64,000 bases of DNA, from contig JAQTXH010000002.1 in NCBI GenBank assembly GCA_028688905.1, forward strand, positions 207,061-271,060, in the 5' to 3' direction. Shown here one piece after another: positions 60,931-64,000 of the stretch; the first letter of the stretch is position 1; each line of letters begins with the position of its first letter. Position numbers and translations under genes: made by a program. This DNA is from Acidiphilium sp. GTDB taxonomy: Bacteria; Pseudomonadota; Alphaproteobacteria; Acetobacterales; Acetobacteraceae. The notes under the pieces are model-generated. The model did no database searches, had not been told where the DNA came from, and saw only the letters and a list, made by a program, of their open reading frames with translations.

Positions 60931-61220
60931 GGGGTTCCTTTTGAAACGATTGCCGACTGAAATTGATTTATACGATGTCTGTGAGATTACCGGGAGGACA
61001 TTATTTGTGCAATGCAAGATATGATATTTAGAGTGTGATCGCCGGCGTTGTGACTTACACATAAAACCAAAGCGCTAAACCAAAGCGCTAGAGTCTGTCA
61101 GGCGCTTTTATCAGTGTCCGACAGACTCTCGTGACGTTGATCGATCACGGAATGTTAATACGTTTGCATTAATACGTTTGCCAGGCGTTGCGGCGGCGGA
61201 GGAAGACGGCGATGGGGATC
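60931..61220. other. Intergenic region with two tandem duplications and a terminator
   Basis: 290 bp without a gene. It holds a 13-bp tandem duplication (AAACCAAAGCGCT at 61064 and 61077), a hairpin at 61090-61129, and a 14-bp duplication (TTAATACGTTTGC plus A/C, at 61155 and 61169). Divergent promoters for the dioxygenase gene and the ABC ATPase gene should lie here. An AT-rich segment is at 60955-61030. Confidence 0.6.
61090..61129. terminator. Hairpin upstream of the ABC ATPase gene
   Basis: AGAGTCTGTC and GACAGACTCT form a perfect 10-bp stem with a 20-nt loop containing a T4 run. With both neighbouring genes reading away from it, it is more likely a structured leader, operator or repeat element than a simple terminator. 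Confidence 0.45.
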
Positions 61221-62336
61221 ATGGCGAAACTTGTTCTTGAAAAGGTCGAGAAACGATACGAGACGTTTCACGCGATCAAGGGGATCGATCTCACGATCGA
61301 CGACCGGGAATTCGTGGTATTCGTGGGGCCGTCCGGGTGCGGCAAGACGACGCTGTTGCGGATGATCGCCGGGCTGGAGGAGATCAGCGGCGGTGTGCTC
61401 AGCATCGATGGAATGAGCGCTAACGATATCCCGGCGGACCGGCGCGGCCTGGCGATGGTATTTCAGACCTACGCGCTTTATCCGCATATGACCGTGGCGG
61501 AAAACATGGGATTCGCCTTGCGGATGGCCAAGGTGCCGGGGCGCGAGATCGCGGCGCGGGTGAGTCGGGCCGCCGCGATGCTGCAACTCGGACCGGTGCT
61601 CGAGCGGCGGCCGCAAGCGCTGTCGGGTGGGCAGCGCCAGCGGGTGGCGATCGGGCGGGCGATCGTGCGGAATCCGAGAGGGTTTTTGTTCGACGAGCCG
61701 TTATCCAACCTCGATGCGGCGCTGCGGGTGCAGATGCGGACCGAGCTGGTCAAGCTCAATCGGCAGTTGCAGACCACGATGATTTACGTGACGCACGATC
61801 AGGTCGAGGCGATGACCATGGCGGATCGCATCGTCGTGCTGAATGGCGGCATCGTCGAACAAGTGGGCCGCCCGCTTGAGCTGTACGATAATCCGGCCAA
61901 TGTATTCGTCGCCGGCTTCATTGGATCGCCGAAGATCAATCTGCTTGAAGGCGTGGTGGCGGAAAATGACGGATCCTGCGTGCGGGTGCGGCTGGACGAT
62001 GCGGGTGTGATCGGTGTGGTTGCCCCTCAGGCCAGCGTGGCAGCGGGAACCAGGGTGACGCTGGGGGTGCGGCCCGAGCATGTATCGTTTGCCTCACGTG
62101 ATCCGAAAGGGGGCGATCAGATTGGGGGCGTGGCCGATTTTGTCGAGCACCTTGGCAGCGAAACCCTGGTGTACGTCAGGCGGCCCGACGAAGGTACGAT
62201 GATCGTCAAGGTGGGCGATCCTTCCGTGGTGCGGCGGGGCGATGCGGTGACGATGGTGCCTCGGGCGGATCGGGCGTTGTTATTTGGACCCGATGGGCGA
62301 GCGTTGGTGCGGCGGCCCGCGCGTGGCGTAAGTTGA
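61221..62336 (+). CDS. UgpC/MalK-type ABC transporter ATP-binding protein
   Basis: A 371-residue carbohydrate-uptake ATPase. The nucleotide-binding half has [50 protein letters not shown] and [16 protein letters not shown]; the C-terminal ~130 residues form the TOBE/OB regulatory domain ([13 protein letters not shown]). It normally serves sugar or glycerol-3-phosphate importers, but no permease or binding protein is adjacent. It sits 55 bp before zwf. Start at MAKLVLEKV; ATGs upstream are less likely. Confidence 0.9.
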   Translation: MAKLVLEKVEKRYETFHAIKGIDLTIDDREFVVFVGPSGCGKTTLLRMIAGLEEISGGVLSIDGMSANDIPADRRGLAMVFQTYALYPHMTVAENMGFALRMAKVPGREIAARVSRAAAMLQLGPVLERRPQALSGGQRQRVAIGRAIVRNPRGFLFDEPLSNLDAALRVQMRTELVKLNRQLQTTMIYVTHDQVEAMTMADRIVVLNGGIVEQVGRPLELYDNPANVFVAGFIGSPKINLLEGVVAENDGSCVRVRLDDAGVIGVVAPQASVAAGTRVTLGVRPEHVSFASRDPKGGDQIGGVADFVEHLGSETLVYVRRPDEGTMIVKVGDPSVVRRGDAVTMVPRADRALLFGPDGRALVRRPARGVS

Positions 62337-62391
62337 GTTGGGGGTGCGGGCGGCCTATATCCGTTTTGTGTACTGCGGAGTGGTTTGACCC

Positions 62392-63891
62392 ATGAATTTT
62401 TCCAAGCCGATCATCGAGCCGTTCGACTACGTGGTATTCGGCGGCACCGGCGATCTGGCGCGGCGGAAATTGCTTCCCGCTCTGTATCACCGCGATCTCG
62501 ATGGCCAACTGCCGGAGACGTCGCGGATTATCGGCTCGGCGCGGGCGGAAATGTCGCACAAGGCGTTTCAGGCGCTGGTGCAGAAGAGCCTGGAGGAATT
62601 CGTCGAAGCGGAGGCTTTGGATAGAGCGGCGATCAAGCGGTTTCTGAGCCGGCTGCACTATGTATCGTGCGATGCGACGGCAGCGCGGGGCTGGGCCGAT
62701 CTCGGCAAATTGTTGAACGAAGAGCCGCGCGGTGTCCGGGTGTTCTATCTGGCGACGTCGCCCGAGCTTTATGGCCCGGTTGCCGACAATATTCACACCC
62801 ATAAATTGCAGACGCCGGAGACGCGGATCGTGCTGGAAAAGCCGATCGGGCATGATCTGGCCTCGGCGCGCGAGATCAACGACCGGGTGGGGGCGGTGTT
62901 CGAGGAGCGGAATATTTTTCGGATCGATCACTATCTCGGCAAGGAGACCGTGCAGAATCTGCTGGTGCTGCGGTTCGCCAACTCATTGTTTGAGCCGGTG
63001 TGGCAGCATAACGGGGTCGATCACGTGCAGATCACGGTGTCCGAGACCGTGGGTGTTGAGGATCGCGGCGGTTATTACGATCATACCGGCGCGTTGCGCG
63101 ATATGATTCAGAACCATCTGATGCAGTTGTTGTGCCTGGTGGCGATGGAACCACCGGCGACGCTGGATCGCGAAGCGGTGCGCGACGAGAAGATCAAGGT
63201 TTTGAAATCGCTGGCACCGATCACCCAGAACGATATTTCGACCAAAACAGTTCGCGGGCAGTATCGCGCCGGGGCGATCAATGGCGGTCCGGTGAAATCC
63301 TATGCCGAGGAGAAGGATATTGCGGCGGGGTCGATGACCGAAACGTTCGCGGCGTTGAAGGTCGAGGTGCGGAACTGGCGCTGGGCGGGGGTGCCGTTTT
63401 ATTTGCGCAGCGGCAAGCGTTTGCCGGAGAAGGTTTCGGAGATTGTCATCCAGTTCAAACCGGTGCCTTACTGGATTTTTCCGACCGGATCGGACGCGGC
63501 TCAGCCCAATCGGTTGGTGATTCGCGTGCAGCCGAACGAGCATATCAGGCTGCATTTATGGACCAAGGAGCCGGGGCCGGGCGGGTTGCGGCTGCGTAAC
63601 GCGCCGCTGAACCTGAGTTTTGCCGATGCGTTCAAGGGCCATTTGCCGGATGCCTACGAACGGTTGCTGATGGATGTGGTGCGCGGTAACGCGACGTTAT
63701 TCATGCGGCGTGACGAGGTCGAGGCGGCGTGGGAGTGGACCGAGAGCATTCTCGATGCCTGGAAAAACTCGGGCGAGCGGCCGAAACTTTATACGGCGGG
63801 TACCTGGGGGCCATCCGAGGCGATTGCGCTGATCGTGCGCGACGGGCGGACCTGGTTCGATGAGCAGGCGGGGGATTATCCGGGGCCTTAG
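62392..63891 (+). CDS. zwf: Glucose-6-phosphate 1-dehydrogenase
   Basis: A 499-residue enzyme opening the Entner-Doudoroff and pentose phosphate routes. The coenzyme site VVFGGTGDLARRKLLPAL, the LEKPIGHDL loop and the active-site FRIDHYLGKETVQN are intact, with the C-terminal domain complete. GCGGAG lies 15 bp before the ATG. It is followed by a probable edd, giving a zwf-edd order. Confidence 0.97.
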   Translation: MNFSKPIIEPFDYVVFGGTGDLARRKLLPALYHRDLDGQLPETSRIIGSARAEMSHKAFQALVQKSLEEFVEAEALDRAAIKRFLSRLHYVSCDATAARGWADLGKLLNEEPRGVRVFYLATSPELYGPVADNIHTHKLQTPETRIVLEKPIGHDLASAREINDRVGAVFEERNIFRIDHYLGKETVQNLLVLRFANSLFEPVWQHNGVDHVQITVSETVGVEDRGGYYDHTGALRDMIQNHLMQLLCLVAMEPPATLDREAVRDEKIKVLKSLAPITQNDISTKTVRGQYRAGAINGGPVKSYAEEKDIAAGSMTETFAALKVEVRNWRWAGVPFYLRSGKRLPEKVSEIVIQFKPVPYWIFPTGSDAAQPNRLVIRVQPNEHIRLHLWTKEPGPGGLRLRNAPLNLSFADAFKGHLPDAYERLLMDVVRGNATLFMRRDEVEAAWEWTESILDAWKNSGERPKLYTAGTWGPSEAIALIVRDGRTWFDEQAGDYPGP

Positions 63892-63897
63892 TAGCGA

Positions 63898-63931
63898 TAG
63901 AGCGGGTTCGTCCTTAAACGATCAGGCTCTA
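63898..63931. repeat. 34-bp dispersed inverted repeat, copy 2
   Basis: The reverse complement starts TAGAGCCTGATCGTTTAAGG and ends GCTCTA, matching copy 1 at 58677 at about 28 of 34 positions. It begins 6 bp after the zwf stop and could fold into a terminator-like stem. Confidence 0.75.
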
Positions 63932-63965
63932 GTGGAAAGCTGGAAGCGAGAGCGAGGAGTAGGAC

Positions 63966-64000
63966 ATGGTTAGTGATGATATCGCGAGGGTGACCGATCG
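63966..64000 (+). CDS. edd: Start of a probable phosphogluconate dehydratase gene (partial)
   Basis: Only eleven codons are in the window: ATG followed by VSDDIARVTDR, preceded by GAGGAGTAGGAC. Edd proteins commonly begin with a short tail leading into xxVARVTxRI, and edd often follows zwf in Entner-Doudoroff bacteria. The assignment rests on these two points only. Confidence 0.5.
   Translation, partial: MVSDDIARVTD

Overview
The window is a chromosomal segment of a GC-rich alphaproteobacterium, most likely an acidophilic or acetic-acid-bacterium-type member of the Acetobacteraceae (Acidiphilium/Acidocella-like). This rests on gene content and order: ppiD-trpE-trpGD-trpC-moaC-moeA opposite tpiA, infA-maf-RNase G-yacG, a short-form hisG, CtaA/COX15-type heme A synthases and a zwf-edd start. 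It is an inference from families, not a database match. No rRNA, tRNA, CRISPR array, prophage or intact insertion sequence was seen.

Layout. 0-8.5 kb: a DUF3857/transglutaminase protein cut by the window edge, a flavin reductase-like protein, a TPR/ATP-grasp-like fusion, and a leftward run of two tandem CtaA/COX15 genes, tldD and an M20 peptidase. 8.8-11.8 kb: rho, ahcY and a DUF4149 membrane protein. 11.9-19.4 kb: a tightly overlapped leftward operon for a periplasmic foldase, tryptophan biosynthesis (with a TrpG-TrpD fusion) and molybdenum cofactor. 19.5-25 kb: tpiA, a CoA-transferase/HMG-CoA-lyase-like pair and a TonB-dependent receptor. 25-29.1 kb: hisG-hisD, infA, maf, compact RNase E/G, yacG. 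29-33.9 kb: LOG protein, LysM protein, psd-pssA, and a fluoride-resistance unit (riboswitch-crcB-DUF190). 34-37.1 kb: mntR, an Fsr-type exporter, gltX. 37.1-38.6 kb: a gene-poor, repeat-rich stretch with a transposase remnant and a small periplasmic protein. 38.6-48.9 kb: lpxC, cydDC, panC, a degenerate EAL protein, DUF3253, an SbmA-like ABC exporter coupled to a GDPD, and an opposing uncharacterised gene. 49-53.4 kb: an EmrA-EmrB-outer membrane factor efflux operon. 53.5-64 kb: icd, pyrE, three TadE/TadG-like proteins, DUF1345, a PhyH-type dioxygenase, a sugar-type ABC ATPase, zwf and the first codons of a probable edd.

Most of the window is housekeeping metabolism: Entner-Doudoroff entry, Trp/His/pyrimidine/pantothenate synthesis, phospholipid and lipid A synthesis, and respiratory-oxidase maturation (heme A, CydDC). 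The less ordinary signals are: (1) a second CtaA-like protein that has lost the conserved Glu and His of its first heme site; (2) an A/T-rich hairpin repeat family, two copies of which bracket a REP-associated transposase (RAYT) remnant; (3) many perfect 13-26 bp tandem duplications, several spanning stop codons, one of them next to a maf gene with no canonical start codon; (4) an abrupt strand-composition switch inside the 3' end of gltX; (5) a c-di-GMP-type EAL domain missing most catalytic residues; and (6) a well-preserved fluoride riboswitch.
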